Shown here in pieces: positions 9,029 through 18,844 of a stretch of DNA of 64,000 nt (position 1 is its first letter; each line of letters begins with the position of its first letter). Under the pieces are notes generated by a model. The model was not told the DNA's origin, made no database searches, and saw nothing but the letters and a program-made list of their open reading frames with translations. Source of the DNA: Edaphobacter sp. 4G125. Its GTDB lineage: Bacteria; Acidobacteriota; Terriglobia; Terriglobales; Acidobacteriaceae. Location: the NCBI RefSeq assembly GCF_014274685.1, contig NZ_CP060393.1, positions 2,539,501-2,603,500 of the forward strand, given 5' to 3'. Position numbers and translations under genes: made by a program.

Positions 9029-11758
9029 ATGAGTGTTCGTCAGCTTCCAGTGGAGTTGCCACCCCAGGTCGCCCACGCGCTGGACCAGGGGGCTACCCTT
9101 GTTACGGCAAACCAACGCGCAGCTCATACCATTCGTTATCGCTTCGATCTCCGCCATAGGGCCGCTGGAACACTCACCTGGCAACCCGCAACGATATTTT
9201 CTTGGGAGACGTGGGTTTCTACCCTCTGGCAGAGGCTGCTTACGACTGGAAAAACAACTGGGCTTTTACTGAACCGCTCCCAGGAACATAGCCTGTGGCG
9301 AAAGATCATCGCCTTGGATCATGCATTACCCGACACATTGCGCTCTCCCGATTCGTTGGCCGAACTAGCTGCGAAAACATGGAAATTACTTGCACAATAC
9401 CGTGGACTCGAGCGCCTGCGGGAATCCTGGAACAACTCTGAAGCGAAGGCTTTTCAGCGCTGGTCGGCTGAGTTTGGCCGCCAGTGCAATTCGCAACATC
9501 TGGTAGCGCGGGCCCGATTAGAGGATTGGCTAGCAAAATCGCTTGATGCGACAGATCTCCAGTCTTCAGGTTCTATTGCCCTGCTGGGCTTCGATGAACA
9601 TACCCCTGCCCAACAGAATCTTCTTCGTGCAATCACTTCCATGGGGATCGCCATCGAAGTAATCGACATTTCCGCTCCAGGTGAATCCAAACAACTCATA
9701 CAGGCCGACAACGAAATCAGTGAGATTACCCTGGCCGCAAGCTGGACACGCGACCTTCTGAATCAAAGAAGGTCCGACGCGCAGATTGCAGTCATCGTTC
9801 CATCGCTGGAGACCCGCCGTAAGACAATCGATCGCATCTTCCGTGAAGTCCTGGCACCGGAACTCGAAGATATCCAGGCCCCAAACCATGTCACGCCTTA
9901 TGAGTTTTCACTGGGCGTGCCTCTATCAACGACTTCGATGGTGCGAACGGCCCTTGAGCTCCTACGATGGACCATAAAACCCCTCTCAGTCGAACAGATG
10001 AGCACGCTGCTCCTCTCCCCTTTTTGGTCAATGCAGGAATCGGACCGTAATGCACGTGCACTCTTCGACGCATTCGAACTTCGCAAATCGAAGCTGTTGC
10101 TTCCAGAGATTTCAATGGGATGGATGATCAGGGCTGTTCGAAAATCCAAGTACAGGGCAAATCTACATTCCTTGCTGAACTCTCTGGAATCATTAAGTCA
10201 TCGCGAAAAAACCTTCCTTACAGAATCGAAATCGTACAGTTCCTGGTGTGAGCTCATTCGTGATCTGCTACAGGAAGCTCAATGGAGAAGAATCGCCGGA
10301 GAAGACAGCGTCGAATTTCAAACCCGTCAGAAGTGGGAGAGCGCACTGGACGAGCTTGCCTCGTTGGATTTCAATGCGGTACCAGTACTTTTTGAACAAG
10401 CTCTCCATGAGTTAGAGCGCATCACACAACAAACCTTGTTCGCACCTGAATCGCGTCACGCGCCAATCCAGGTGATGGGACCTTTGGAAGCCTCCGGCGG
10501 CAGCTTCGACGCAATCTGGTTTCTCGGTGCAGGCGATCTTAGCTGGCCCGTGCGCGACACACCAAACCCTTTACTTCCCTGGCCACTTCAACAGGATCTG
10601 GGCCTTCCTGGCTCTGATCTGAAGGCAGATGATCTCCGCGCCAAGCGCACCACAGAACGGATTGCCGTCAGCGCTCCCATCGTTCTATTCAGCTATGCGC
10701 TCGAATTATTGGAAGGCAAACAAAGACCATCGCATCTTTTACACTCGATGGATCTCAACGTCGTTTCTGCGGCACAAATTGCTGCTCTTGGACCCGAATC
10801 CCCCAAAATCGAACTTGAACCCTTTTCTGACCAGATGCCTCTGCCCACGTTGCCCGATCGAATGATCGCGGGAGGCGCCGAGGTGCTCAGACTGCAAGCG
10901 GCATGCGCCTTTCGTGCCTTTGCAGAACGCCGCCTCGGCTCAGCAGAACTTCGTGAGATCGAACTTGGAATGGACGCAGCCGAACGTGGCAGCATCGTGC
11001 ATCGCACACTTGAGCATTTCTGGAAGCAGGTGGAAACGCAAGCGGCCTTGAAGTCAATGACTCGTCAGGAACGCTCCCGCGCCCTTACGCAATCGATCGA
11101 ATATGGCCTTAATCGCGTCAATGCAAGTCAGGACTCTTGGGAGCAGGCTTATCTCGACCTGCAGCGAGCCCGGTTATTCTCCTTACTGAACCCATGGCTC
11201 AAGATCGAACTGAAGCGCAATCCTTTCACCGTAAAATTCAGCGAAGAGTCATCGCGGGACTTGCCCATTGGCCCATTACGCTTGAATGTACGGATGGATC
11301 GGGTGGACAGAACGGACGAGGGTGAGATCATTCTCGATTACAAGACTGGTATGGCAAAATCTGCTGACTGGCTGGATGAACGGCCTGATGAGCCTCAGCT
11401 TCCCTTGTATGCAGTGCTCCAGACGACCGCGCATCCGGAGATACAACTCGCCGACATCGCCTTTGCGCAAATCCGCGCGGGGAAAGATATGGCTCTCGAT
11501 AGCTATACCGGCAAAACAACGCTGGAGAAGTTAACGATCAATCACGCTCGCGCTCCATTGACAGAACAGCTGGCGAGATGGCGCGAAGATCTTGAGGCTT
11601 TAGCCGAGGAGTTTTACCGCGGCGAAGCGCACGTTGCCCCCAAAGACTATCCATCAACCTGCGCTTATTGCGCACAACGAATTTTGTGCCGCTTGAATAT
11701 TGCGGCCTTCGATGAGGGCTTGGATGAAGAAGAGGCCACCGACCTCGCAGATGGGTGA
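9029..11758 (+). CDS. AddB-like DNA-repair nuclease subunit with Fe-S cluster
   Basis: With the start at 9029 the product has 909 residues. The C-terminal PD-(D/E)XK nuclease has Asp770 and Lys772 in ILDYKTG, then QLPLYA. It is enclosed by four cysteines, Cys626 and Cys878-x2-Cys881-x5-Cys887, the spacing that holds the 4Fe-4S cluster in AddB. The N-terminal half is helicase-like but lacks a Walker A motif: the place where AddB has one reads VTANQRAAHTIR. It therefore belongs to the family called probable DNA repair protein next to UvrD-type helicases. With the following gene it should form a helicase-nuclease that processes double-strand breaks for RecA. An earlier ATG at 8984 is possible but would leave only 36 bases to the divergent SCO start. 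Confidence 0.88.
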   Translation: MSVRQLPVELPPQVAHALDQGATLVTANQRAAHTIRYRFDLRHRAAGTLTWQPATIFSWETWVSTLWQRLLTTGKTTGLLLNRSQEHSLWRKIIALDHALPDTLRSPDSLAELAAKTWKLLAQYRGLERLRESWNNSEAKAFQRWSAEFGRQCNSQHLVARARLEDWLAKSLDATDLQSSGSIALLGFDEHTPAQQNLLRAITSMGIAIEVIDISAPGESKQLIQADNEISEITLAASWTRDLLNQRRSDAQIAVIVPSLETRRKTIDRIFREVLAPELEDIQAPNHVTPYEFSLGVPLSTTSMVRTALELLRWTIKPLSVEQMSTLLLSPFWSMQESDRNARALFDAFELRKSKLLLPEISMGWMIRAVRKSKYRANLHSLLNSLESLSHREKTFLTESKSYSSWCELIRDLLQEAQWRRIAGEDSVEFQTRQKWESALDELASLDFNAVPVLFEQALHELERITQQTLFAPESRHAPIQVMGPLEASGGSFDAIWFLGAGDLSWPVRDTPNPLLPWPLQQDLGLPGSDLKADDLRAKRTTERIAVSAPIVLFSYALELLEGKQRPSHLLHSMDLNVVSAAQIAALGPESPKIELEPFSDQMPLPTLPDRMIAGGAEVLRLQAACAFRAFAERRLGSAELREIELGMDAAERGSIVHRTLEHFWKQVETQAALKSMTRQERSRALTQSIEYGLNRVNASQDSWEQAYLDLQRARLFSLLNPWLKIELKRNPFTVKFSEESSRDLPIGPLRLNVRMDRVDRTDEGEIILDYKTGMAKSADWLDERPDEPQLPLYAVLQTTAHPEIQLADIAFAQIRAGKDMALDSYTGKTTLEKLTINHARAPLTEQLARWREDLEALAEEFYRGEAHVAPKDYPSTCAYCAQRILCRLNIAAFDEGLDEEEATDLADG

Positions 11759-14700
11759 ACTATTTGTTTTCCCTTTAGAGCCGGAAGAACAGGAGCTTTC
11801 CTCGCTTGATCCACCAGATCGGTTGGAGCGCGAACGTGCGCTCGACATCACGCGATCATGGATTGTAGAAGCTCCGGCTGGATCGGGAAAAACCGGTCTA
11901 TTGATTCAACGTTATCTCAAGCTATTAGGCTTGCCGGAAGTTGAGCAGCCGGAGCAAGTGCTCGCCATTACCTTTACGCTCAAAGCCGCCGGCGAGATTC
12001 GGGAACGCATTCTTAAGCAACTCGAATTGGCCTCTAGTCCAGGCCAACCCCAAACTGGCTTTGAACGCGAAACCAGGGCATTTGCCCTTACGGTGTTGGA
12101 GCGCGACCGCAAACTGGGTTGGGGACTTCTCGAACATTCCCGCCGGCTGAATATTCGCACGATCGACTCTGTTTGCGCAGAGATTGCGCGGAGCTTGCCG
12201 ATTCTGTCTGGGAGTGGCTCTCTCTCTCCCTCAGAAGATGCCTCGTCTCTTTACAAGCTGGCTGCGGAGCGCACACTTATGCAGCTTGGTCGCAAAGATG
12301 CCGCGTTGAGTAATGCTCTACGGTTGGTGCTTTTGCATCGAGATGGAAACCTTGCACAGGTGCAAGATCTTCTGGCAGAGATGCTCTCCCTGCGTGACCA
12401 ATGGGCCCGTTTGATCCCGCTTGGTCCCCAGCTTCAAGACGAAGCATTCCTCGATGGCCCCGTACTTCAGCAGATCGAACGGACTCTTGAGGAAGCCATC
12501 TGCATCGAACTCGCGAAGCTCGCCGACATCTTCCCTTCCATGCTTTTGCAAGACCTGGCGTCGATTGCAGGTGAGTTAGGAAACAACCCGAGCACCAATG
12601 ACGATGCTTCTCCCATCCGCATCTGTGCCAACGTTTACCATGCTCCTGCAAAAGCCGCCACCGATCTCGATCATTGGAAAGCAATAGCGCATCTTCTACT
12701 AAAGAAAGATGACCAGTGGCGCTCAAGATTTTCTCGGACCGATCTTCGCTTCGAGATCGATAAAGTTCAGGCCGCGCGTCTCAAAGAGATCGTCGATCAG
12801 CTTCAACATCGAGATGATCTCCGGGAGGCGCTTAAGACCGTCAGGACATTACCTCCGCCCAAGTACCCCGAAGAACAATGGAAGGTCGCCAAAGCACTCT
12901 TTCGCGTTCTCTACCGTGCACTCGCTGAACTTCAACTTGTCTTTTCCGAACGCGGAGAATGTGACTTTATTGAGCCCAGCTTGCTCGCACGCGCTGCTCT
13001 TCGCAGAGATGGCGTAGCCTTCGAGACCGCAATAGGAACAAAGCTACAACATCTTCTCGTGGACGAGATGCAGGATACGTCCACCAGCCAGTACGAGCTC
13101 ATTCAACTTCTTACCCAGGGATGGGATGGTCACTCTCAGACGGTGTTTCTGGTCGGTGATCCAAAGCAATCCATCTATCTCTTCCGGCAGGCGCGTGTAG
13201 AAGGATTCATCCGTACCATGCAGCAACAGTGTCTGGGCGATCTCAAGCTCGGCACTCTACGGCTCACGGCAAACTTCCGTTCGCAACGCAGACTGGTGGA
13301 AGCATTCAATGTGGATTTCTCACACATCTTTCCACATGCGATCGAAGCAGAGCATCTTGAGGAAGCGCCGTATCTCCCAGCCAATCCCGTCCGTTCACCT
13401 TCCGAAGCCGTGAACAGTATCGTGTGGCACACGCAAGTCATCTCGTCGGGCAGTAGTCGCGATCAGAAACGTAGCTTCCGCAAGCGGTTGTTAAGAATCG
13501 AAGCAGAGGAAGTCCGGCACATCATTGAGCAATGGCAGAGCCGACCGCTCCCACCAGATCGCTCCACACCATGGAAAATCGCGGTTCTGGTGCGTAACCG
13601 GGAACATCTCTCCCGCATTATCGCCGAGCTAAAACACGATCGGACCTCACTACCCATTCCCTTCCGTGCGGTCAACATCGAGCCCCTTGCCGAACGACCG
13701 GAGATCCTGGATCTCTTCGCCCTGACACGGGCGCTTCTTCACCCGGCAGATCGAATTGCATGGCTGGCCGTTCTTCGCGCGCCCTGGTGCGGGCTCGAGC
13801 TCGCCGACTTACATGAACTGATCGGCGGAAACGAAGCACAGTTTTCCGATACGACAATCGCAGAATGTATTCTGCATCGCAGTCAGTCTCTTAGCCCTGA
13901 GGCGCAAGAGCGCGTTGCCAGAGTGTGGCCTGTATTGGACTCTGCGATCAAGCTGCATTCCCGTCTTCCTCTGTCGGAATGGATAGAGCGGACATGGCGC
14001 TCTCTCGGTGGCGATGCTCACCTAATTCCTGAGCAGAAAACCAATGCCAGAATGTACTTCGAGTTGCTGGATGAACTGGAACAACGCGGCACCTTTAGCC
14101 TTCGTCAGTTGCATACACGACTCAAATCGCTCTTCGCTGAATCGCTTGCCTCTCCGGGAGCAGTTGATCTGATGACAATTCATGGCGCAAAAGGACTTGA
14201 ATGGGATGTTGTCCTCGTGCCTGGACTCGAACGGAAGAGTCGCAATAATCGCAGCAGACTGCTCAATTGGAACGAGATGATCTCTTCGAACGAAGACGCT
14301 GCGCGGATTCTCCTGGCTCCAATCATCGCTAAGGGGGCGGCTTCCGAATCTCTCAATCTCTGGCTTCATCGAATCCAGCGCTCGCGCGAGCAGGCTGAAT
14401 ACAAACGACTGTTTTATGTTGCTTGTACACGCGCTCGGGAAGAACTACATCTGTTTGCTTCGCCCGAACAAAAGCAGAATGGAGAAATTCTGCAAAACTA
14501 CGGAAGCCTACTCCAGGCTGCATGGCCAGCCGCAGAATCTCACTTCGTCGATTCCCATGTTCAGTCCAAGCCGTTGGTCGCCCCGGTAATCCCTCTACCC
14601 ATCTCAGAGGATAGTCTCGTCTTGCCGACCCTTGCCGCATCCGATGCCGAAACAAACACCTCTCTGCTTTACCGACTACCTTTGTCCTTTGCTCCCGCAA

Positions 14701-15344
14701 GCCGCTTCTCCACAAAAGGAACGGCTAGGCCTGCGGTGCCCGCTTTCTTCCCCTCTATGTTTCAACGACCAGAAGGATCCTTTGAAGCACGAGCACTTGG
14801 AAACGCAACTCATCTCTTCCTTGAATTGCTAGCGCAGCAACTCGCAACGGGTACAATTCCGCAGGACCTCCTCGAACAGCTATCCGGTTGGTCTCCTCGA
14901 ATCCTGGCCGTTGTTCGTAGCTTTGGACTCTCTCCTCGCGATGTTGACCGCATAGCTAAACAGGTTCATGATGCGCTTCTTCTTACGCTTCGCGATCCTG
15001 CAGGATTATGGGTATTGGGAACGCACAAGGAAGGCTTCAGCGAACGTGCACTTATCGCGTGGAACGAAGAGCGTTCCAGTGTCCGGCTGGATCGCATCTT
15101 TCAGGCAGGAGCGGAACCCTTTGCTCCCGGAAGCGATTATCTATGGATCGTTGATTACAAAACCACGCAATATTCTGGATCAGACAGAGAGCAGTTTTTC
15201 TCCCATGAACGCGAGAAGTATGCGCCCCAGCTTCATGCTTATACCAGAATTCTGGGGAACTCTAAGGATTCCAATCGAGTTCGACTCGGCCTTTATTACC
15301 CAATGCTGCCTGGTCTTACCTGGTGGATTCCCGACGGGGAATAA
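11724..15344 (+). CDS. AddA-like UvrD/Rep helicase with C-terminal nuclease domain
   Basis: This is a roughly 1206-residue superfamily-1 helicase. It has Walker A in EAPAGSGKTGLL (near residue 53), Walker B in LLVDEMQDTSTSQ, motif III GDPKQSIYLFRQA, motif V MTIHGAKGLEWD and motif VI FYVACTRAREE. A RecB-type nuclease closes the protein (LDRIFQAG, then WIVDYKTT near residue 1144, then QLHAY). Both catalytic sites look intact. It overlaps the AddB-like gene, so the two are probably translated together. The start is uncertain: ATG at 11724 has GAGGG five bases upstream, while ATG at 11751 overlaps the upstream stop. Expected role: the motor and one nuclease of a RecBCD-equivalent complex. Confidence 0.9.
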   Translation: MKKRPPTSQMGELFVFPLEPEEQELSSLDPPDRLERERALDITRSWIVEAPAGSGKTGLLIQRYLKLLGLPEVEQPEQVLAITFTLKAAGEIRERILKQLELASSPGQPQTGFERETRAFALTVLERDRKLGWGLLEHSRRLNIRTIDSVCAEIARSLPILSGSGSLSPSEDASSLYKLAAERTLMQLGRKDAALSNALRLVLLHRDGNLAQVQDLLAEMLSLRDQWARLIPLGPQLQDEAFLDGPVLQQIERTLEEAICIELAKLADIFPSMLLQDLASIAGELGNNPSTNDDASPIRICANVYHAPAKAATDLDHWKAIAHLLLKKDDQWRSRFSRTDLRFEIDKVQAARLKEIVDQLQHRDDLREALKTVRTLPPPKYPEEQWKVAKALFRVLYRALAELQLVFSERGECDFIEPSLLARAALRRDGVAFETAIGTKLQHLLVDEMQDTSTSQYELIQLLTQGWDGHSQTVFLVGDPKQSIYLFRQARVEGFIRTMQQQCLGDLKLGTLRLTANFRSQRRLVEAFNVDFSHIFPHAIEAEHLEEAPYLPANPVRSPSEAVNSIVWHTQVISSGSSRDQKRSFRKRLLRIEAEEVRHIIEQWQSRPLPPDRSTPWKIAVLVRNREHLSRIIAELKHDRTSLPIPFRAVNIEPLAERPEILDLFALTRALLHPADRIAWLAVLRAPWCGLELADLHELIGGNEAQFSDTTIAECILHRSQSLSPEAQERVARVWPVLDSAIKLHSRLPLSEWIERTWRSLGGDAHLIPEQKTNARMYFELLDELEQRGTFSLRQLHTRLKSLFAESLASPGAVDLMTIHGAKGLEWDVVLVPGLERKSRNNRSRLLNWNEMISSNEDAARILLAPIIAKGAASESLNLWLHRIQRSREQAEYKRLFYVACTRAREELHLFASPEQKQNGEILQNYGSLLQAAWPAAESHFVDSHVQSKPLVAPVIPLPISEDSLVLPTLAASDAETNTSLLYRLPLSFAPASRFSTKGTARPAVPAFFPSMFQRPEGSFEARALGNATHLFLELLAQQLATGTIPQDLLEQLSGWSPRILAVVRSFGLSPRDVDRIAKQVHDALLLTLRDPAGLWVLGTHKEGFSERALIAWNEERSSVRLDRIFQAGAEPFAPGSDYLWIVDYKTTQYSGSDREQFFSHEREKYAPQLHAYTRILGNSKDSNRVRLGLYYPMLPGLTWWIPDGE

Positions 15345-15349
15345 AGAGA

Positions 15350-16015
15350 TCAGGCAGACGCGGCGTGATGACGAACATCAGCGCCCCGTACCCAGAAAAT
15401 CACGTCTTCTGCGATATTGGTCGCATGATCCCCAACCCGCTCCAGGTTTCGAGCAATGATAAGCGCGTTGAGAGACTGAGGCGTCAACTCCGGCTTCTCT
15501 TTGATCAGGGAGCTCAAGGCGTAATAGGCCGCATCATTCATCTTATCGACTTGGTCATCCATCTCGAAGACAGAGTCCGCCATCTCGGCATCACCTTCAA
15601 TAAACGCCTGGAGCGCTTTCCGCACCATTGCGGAAGCTAATTCCGCCAGCTTCGGAATATCCACTGGAAGATCAATATTCGCGAAGGCCCCCATCTCACG
15701 CACACGAATAGCGATATTGACAGCTTGATCGCCGACTCGCTCCAGATCAGCATTAATTCGAATCACCGAAAGAATGAACCGAAGATCAATCGCCATCGGC
15801 TGCTCCATTGCCAGCAGGTCTAGCGCCATCTGGTCGATCTCGCGCTCCAGGCGATTGATTGCAGGCTCCGAGTGCAGCACCAGTTCGCAGATGCTCATAT
15901 CGCGTGTGCGGTACGCCTCGATCGAGCGCTGAATTGCCTGCTCAGCCATTCCTGCCATTACCAGCAGACGCTCTTTCAAATCGTCCAGGCTCTGATGAAA
16001 CTTCACCCGCATCAT
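15350..16015 (-). CDS. phoU: Phosphate-specific transport accessory/regulatory protein PhoU
   Basis: This 221-residue all-helical protein has the two repeated three-helix PhoU units (about 15-105 and 120-210). Each contains the metal-binding E-x-x-x-D pattern, as in [14 protein letters not shown] with [10 protein letters not shown] and [14 protein letters not shown] with [13 protein letters not shown]. PhoU links the Pst transporter to the PhoR kinase and keeps the regulon off when phosphate is plentiful. Its ATG overlaps the pstB stop (ATGA), the usual last position in the operon. It ends six bases before the convergent helicase gene. Confidence 0.96.
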   Translation of the reverse strand: MMRVKFHQSLDDLKERLLVMAGMAEQAIQRSIEAYRTRDMSICELVLHSEPAINRLEREIDQMALDLLAMEQPMAIDLRFILSVIRINADLERVGDQAVNIAIRVREMGAFANIDLPVDIPKLAELASAMVRKALQAFIEGDAEMADSVFEMDDQVDKMNDAAYYALSSLIKEKPELTPQSLNALIIARNLERVGDHATNIAEDVIFWVRGADVRHHAASA

Positions 16016-16770
16016 CCGAACCTCCCGGTAATGTAATCCTCGGTGCGCTTGTCGCGAGGATTCGTAAAGATCTTATGGGTCGAATCAAACTCCACCAGCT
16101 TGCCGTTGAGAAAGAAGCCGGTATTCTCTGCCACACGCGCTGCCTGCTGCATATTATGCGTCACAATCACAATCGTGTACTGGCTCTTCAACTGGAAGAT
16201 GAGATCTTCAATCTTTGAAGTCGAAACGGGATCAAGAGCCGACGCAGGTTCATCCATCAACAGCACTTCAGGATCGACGGCCAACGCCCGGGCAATACAC
16301 ATACGCTGCTGTTGTCCACCAGAAAGCGAAGCTCCAGACTTTTTCTTCAGATCGTCCTTCACTTCTTCCCACAGAGCAGCCTGCTTTAGAGAGCGCTCCA
16401 CTGTCTCATCCAGGATTCTGCGGTTCCGAAATCCATTCAGCTTCAGCCCGCTGATTACATTGTCATAGATCGACATCGTCGGAAATGGGTTCGGTCTCTG
16501 AAATACCATGCCAACGCGACGACGAATCTCGACCGGAGACGCATCGCGATAGATATCGATCTCTCCCATCTTCACAACCCCCGTTGCGCGGGCAATTGGG
16601 TTGGTCTCATGCATACGATTCAGGCAGCGTACAAAGGTGGATTTACCGCATCCTGAAGGACCAATGAGAGCGGTCGCATGGTTGGCTGGAATATGCAGGT
16701 TGATGTCCTGCAATGTATGCGTTGAGCCATACCACGCATTCAGGCTTTCAACTTGAATACCGACTCCCAC
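16012..16770 (-). CDS. pstB: Phosphate ABC transporter ATP-binding protein PstB
   Basis: The start is GTG at 16770: its first base is the last base of the pstA stop codon and GGGAGGAA stands just upstream, giving a normal 252 residues. ATPase motifs are Walker [10 protein letters not shown] (37-45), the Q-loop VFQRPNPFP typical of PstB, signature [15 protein letters not shown], Walker [13 protein letters not shown] and the switch His in VTHNMQQA. It powers phosphate import through PstA and PstC. A longer frame to 16881 is only the overlap with pstA in another phase. Confidence 0.96.
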   Translation of the reverse strand: MGVGIQVESLNAWYGSTHTLQDINLHIPANHATALIGPSGCGKSTFVRCLNRMHETNPIARATGVVKMGEIDIYRDASPVEIRRRVGMVFQRPNPFPTMSIYDNVISGLKLNGFRNRRILDETVERSLKQAALWEEVKDDLKKKSGASLSGGQQQRMCIARALAVDPEVLLMDEPASALDPVSTSKIEDLIFQLKSQYTIVIVTHNMQQAARVAENTGFFLNGKLVEFDSTHKIFTNPRDKRTEDYITGRFG

Positions 16771-17675
16771 TAACTTCCTCCCTTCAGCACGCCGCGATTC
16801 GCAAAAACTCGCACCAGCGTCACTGAAACCATAATAAGAGCGATCAGAACCAGGGCCCCAGCCCATGCCAATCGGTGCCACTCGTCATACGGAGAGATGG
16901 CATAAACATAAATCTGCAACGGCAGAGCAGCGATTGGCTGATCCAGCCGGAAGCTCCAGAACTGGTTTCCAAACGCAGTGAAAAGAAGCGGAGCTGTTTC
17001 ACCCGCTACACGTGCAAACGCCAGCATACAGCCAGTAATAATGCCAGGGGATGCCGTCCGCAGACTTACCGAAAGCACAGTTCGCCACTTCGGCACGCCG
17101 AGCCCTAGCGCAGCTTCACGAATCGCATAGGGTACGGTAGCCAGCATCTCTTCTGTCGTACGGGTGACTGTCGGGATCATCATGATCGCCAAGGCAACAC
17201 CGCCTGCAAAAGCGGAATAAGGCGGATGCGGTCTCACAACCAGCGAGTACACAGCAATTCCCATCACGATCGATGGAACGCCGTTGAGAACATCGGCTGT
17301 AAAGCGAACTAGATTTCCAAGAACACTGCCCCGCCCGTATTCGGCCAGATAAACGCCGGCAGCGATCCCGATCGGAATCCCCATCAGGCTGGCCAGCGCA
17401 AGAATGATTCCTGAACCCGCAATCGCATTGGCCATACCTCCGCCGTTTTCTCCTACAGGAGCAGGAATGCGTGTAAAGAACGCAAGATTCAGCGAAGAGG
17501 CGCCTTTATAGACCAAGTAAAAAAGGATTGCTGCAAGAGGCGCCAGCACGATCACCGTCGCCAGGATCGCCAGCCCCGTGACCATATGATCGGCCGCATA
17601 GCGTCGAAGAATATTCGCTCGCGAAGGCTTGCGTGGCTCTTCCAGCGATGCCGGAATCATCGATCGAGTGCTCAT
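16770..17675 (-). CDS. pstA: Phosphate ABC transporter permease PstA
   Basis: This 301-residue inner-membrane permease has about six helices and the binding-protein-dependent transport loop [25 protein letters not shown], which touches PstB. The [15 protein letters not shown] segment (here [16 protein letters not shown]) is characteristic of Pst permeases. The start at 17675 gives a TAATG overlap with the end of pstC, the normal coupling in this operon. A longer frame to 17714 is less likely. With PstC it forms the phosphate channel. Confidence 0.95.
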   Translation of the reverse strand: MSTRSMIPASLEEPRKPSRANILRRYAADHMVTGLAILATVIVLAPLAAILFYLVYKGASSLNLAFFTRIPAPVGENGGGMANAIAGSGIILALASLMGIPIGIAAGVYLAEYGRGSVLGNLVRFTADVLNGVPSIVMGIAVYSLVVRPHPPYSAFAGGVALAIMMIPTVTRTTEEMLATVPYAIREAALGLGVPKWRTVLSVSLRTASPGIITGCMLAFARVAGETAPLLFTAFGNQFWSFRLDQPIAALPLQIYVYAISPYDEWHRLAWAGALVLIALIMVSVTLVRVFANRGVLKGGS

Positions 17676-18733
17676 TATGAAGCCCTCGCCGGGGCGCCAC
17701 GCGTTACTGCCCACACCATCAACCGGGCAACTGCGTTCACGACGATGGTGACTAGGAAGAGCGCCAGACCAATCTCAATCAGCGCGCTGTAGTAAAGATC
17801 GCCTGTGGCCTCTGCAAACTCATTAGCGATCACGCTCGCCAGCGTATATCCAGGGGAAAAGAGGCTCTTGGCAATATCGGGATGATTCCCAATCACCATT
17901 GTTACGGCCATGGTTTCACCTAGCGCTCGGCCAAGCCCAAGCATAACCGCACCGACAATCCCGATGCGTGAATTCCTCAAAACGCCAATCCGGATCATTT
18001 CCCATCGAGTTGCACCTAGCGCCAGCACGGCCTCTCGCTGACTGTTCGGGACCGCTGTCATAATGTCGCGGGTCAAGGATGAGATAATCGGCAAAATCAT
18101 AATCGCCAGAATGATGCTTGCCGTCAGTAGGCCGACGCCGAAGTTCGGTCCTTCGAAAAGCCCTGTCCAGCCAAAGATCTTCACCAGAAATGGCCCGAGC
18201 GAATCGCGCATCAATGGTACCAGGACAAAAACAGCCCAGAGTCCATAGACCACACTGGGAATCGCTGCCAGCAACTCGGTAAGAAACGAGATTGGTGCGC
18301 GCAGCGGACGAGGGCATAACTCTGTCAGGAAAATCGCAACTCCAAGCGCCAGCGGAACAGCCATGATCAGCGCAAGGATCGAAGTCATCAGCGTCCCATA
18401 AATAAAAGGCAACGCTCCAAAATCACCTGAGACTGGGTCCCATGCCCCGCGAGTAAAAAACTTCCAGCCAAAGGCATTCAGGCTAAGATGCGAGTTCTTG
18501 ATCAAAATCCAGAAGATAAAGATAACAATGACGAAGATGCTGCAAGCACAGATGAGCATCAGGACAGCAAAGCTACTGTCTCCCATCCGACCGCTGCCGC
18601 GGGATCGCAAAAACTCTCGAATAGGCGAGACTGGACCCGGACCAGAAGGCATCTCACCCGTCCCTGCTCCTGAAGGAGCCGATACGATTGTTTGAAGCGG
18701 CGTAGGAACGCCCGGCTGTGGATGAATACTCAT
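17675..18733 (-). CDS. pstC: Phosphate ABC transporter permease PstC
   Basis: This 352-residue permease has a long cytoplasmic N-terminus (about 60 residues rich in Pro, Gly and Ser) before the first helix. The N-terminal part is somewhat longer than in E. coli PstC. Family signatures are LTELLAAIPSVVYGLWAVFVL and the ATPase-contact loop EAVLALGATRWEMIRIGVLRNS. It is the first of four overlapping genes pstC-A-B-phoU. A 111-base gap with a strong stem-loop (18793-18840) separates it from pstS. Confidence 0.95.
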   Translation of the reverse strand: MSIHPQPGVPTPLQTIVSAPSGAGTGEMPSGPGPVSPIREFLRSRGSGRMGDSSFAVLMLICACSIFVIVIFIFWILIKNSHLSLNAFGWKFFTRGAWDPVSGDFGALPFIYGTLMTSILALIMAVPLALGVAIFLTELCPRPLRAPISFLTELLAAIPSVVYGLWAVFVLVPLMRDSLGPFLVKIFGWTGLFEGPNFGVGLLTASIILAIMILPIISSLTRDIMTAVPNSQREAVLALGATRWEMIRIGVLRNSRIGIVGAVMLGLGRALGETMAVTMVIGNHPDIAKSLFSPGYTLASVIANEFAEATGDLYYSALIEIGLALFLVTIVVNAVARLMVWAVTRGAPARAS

Positions 18734-18792
18734 TCGACGGAATTACAGTCCGTTTCTAATAAAGGTTTCAAAGTGATTGTACCGGGGAATAC

Positions 18793-18840
18793 TTCCGCCG
18801 CGAGCTTGCTCGGCCTCTACTTTTCAGTCTCGCGGCGGAA
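18793..18840 (-). promoter_or_regulatory. Stem-loop between pstS and pstC
   Basis: A perfect inverted repeat with 12-base arms (TTCCGCCGCGAG / CTCGCGGCGGAA) and a 24-base loop directly follows pstS. There is no T-run after it, so it looks more like a partial attenuator or an mRNA-stabilising hairpin. Either would let the abundant binding protein PstS be made in excess over the membrane subunits. Confidence 0.6.
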
Positions 18841-18844
18841 TTAA

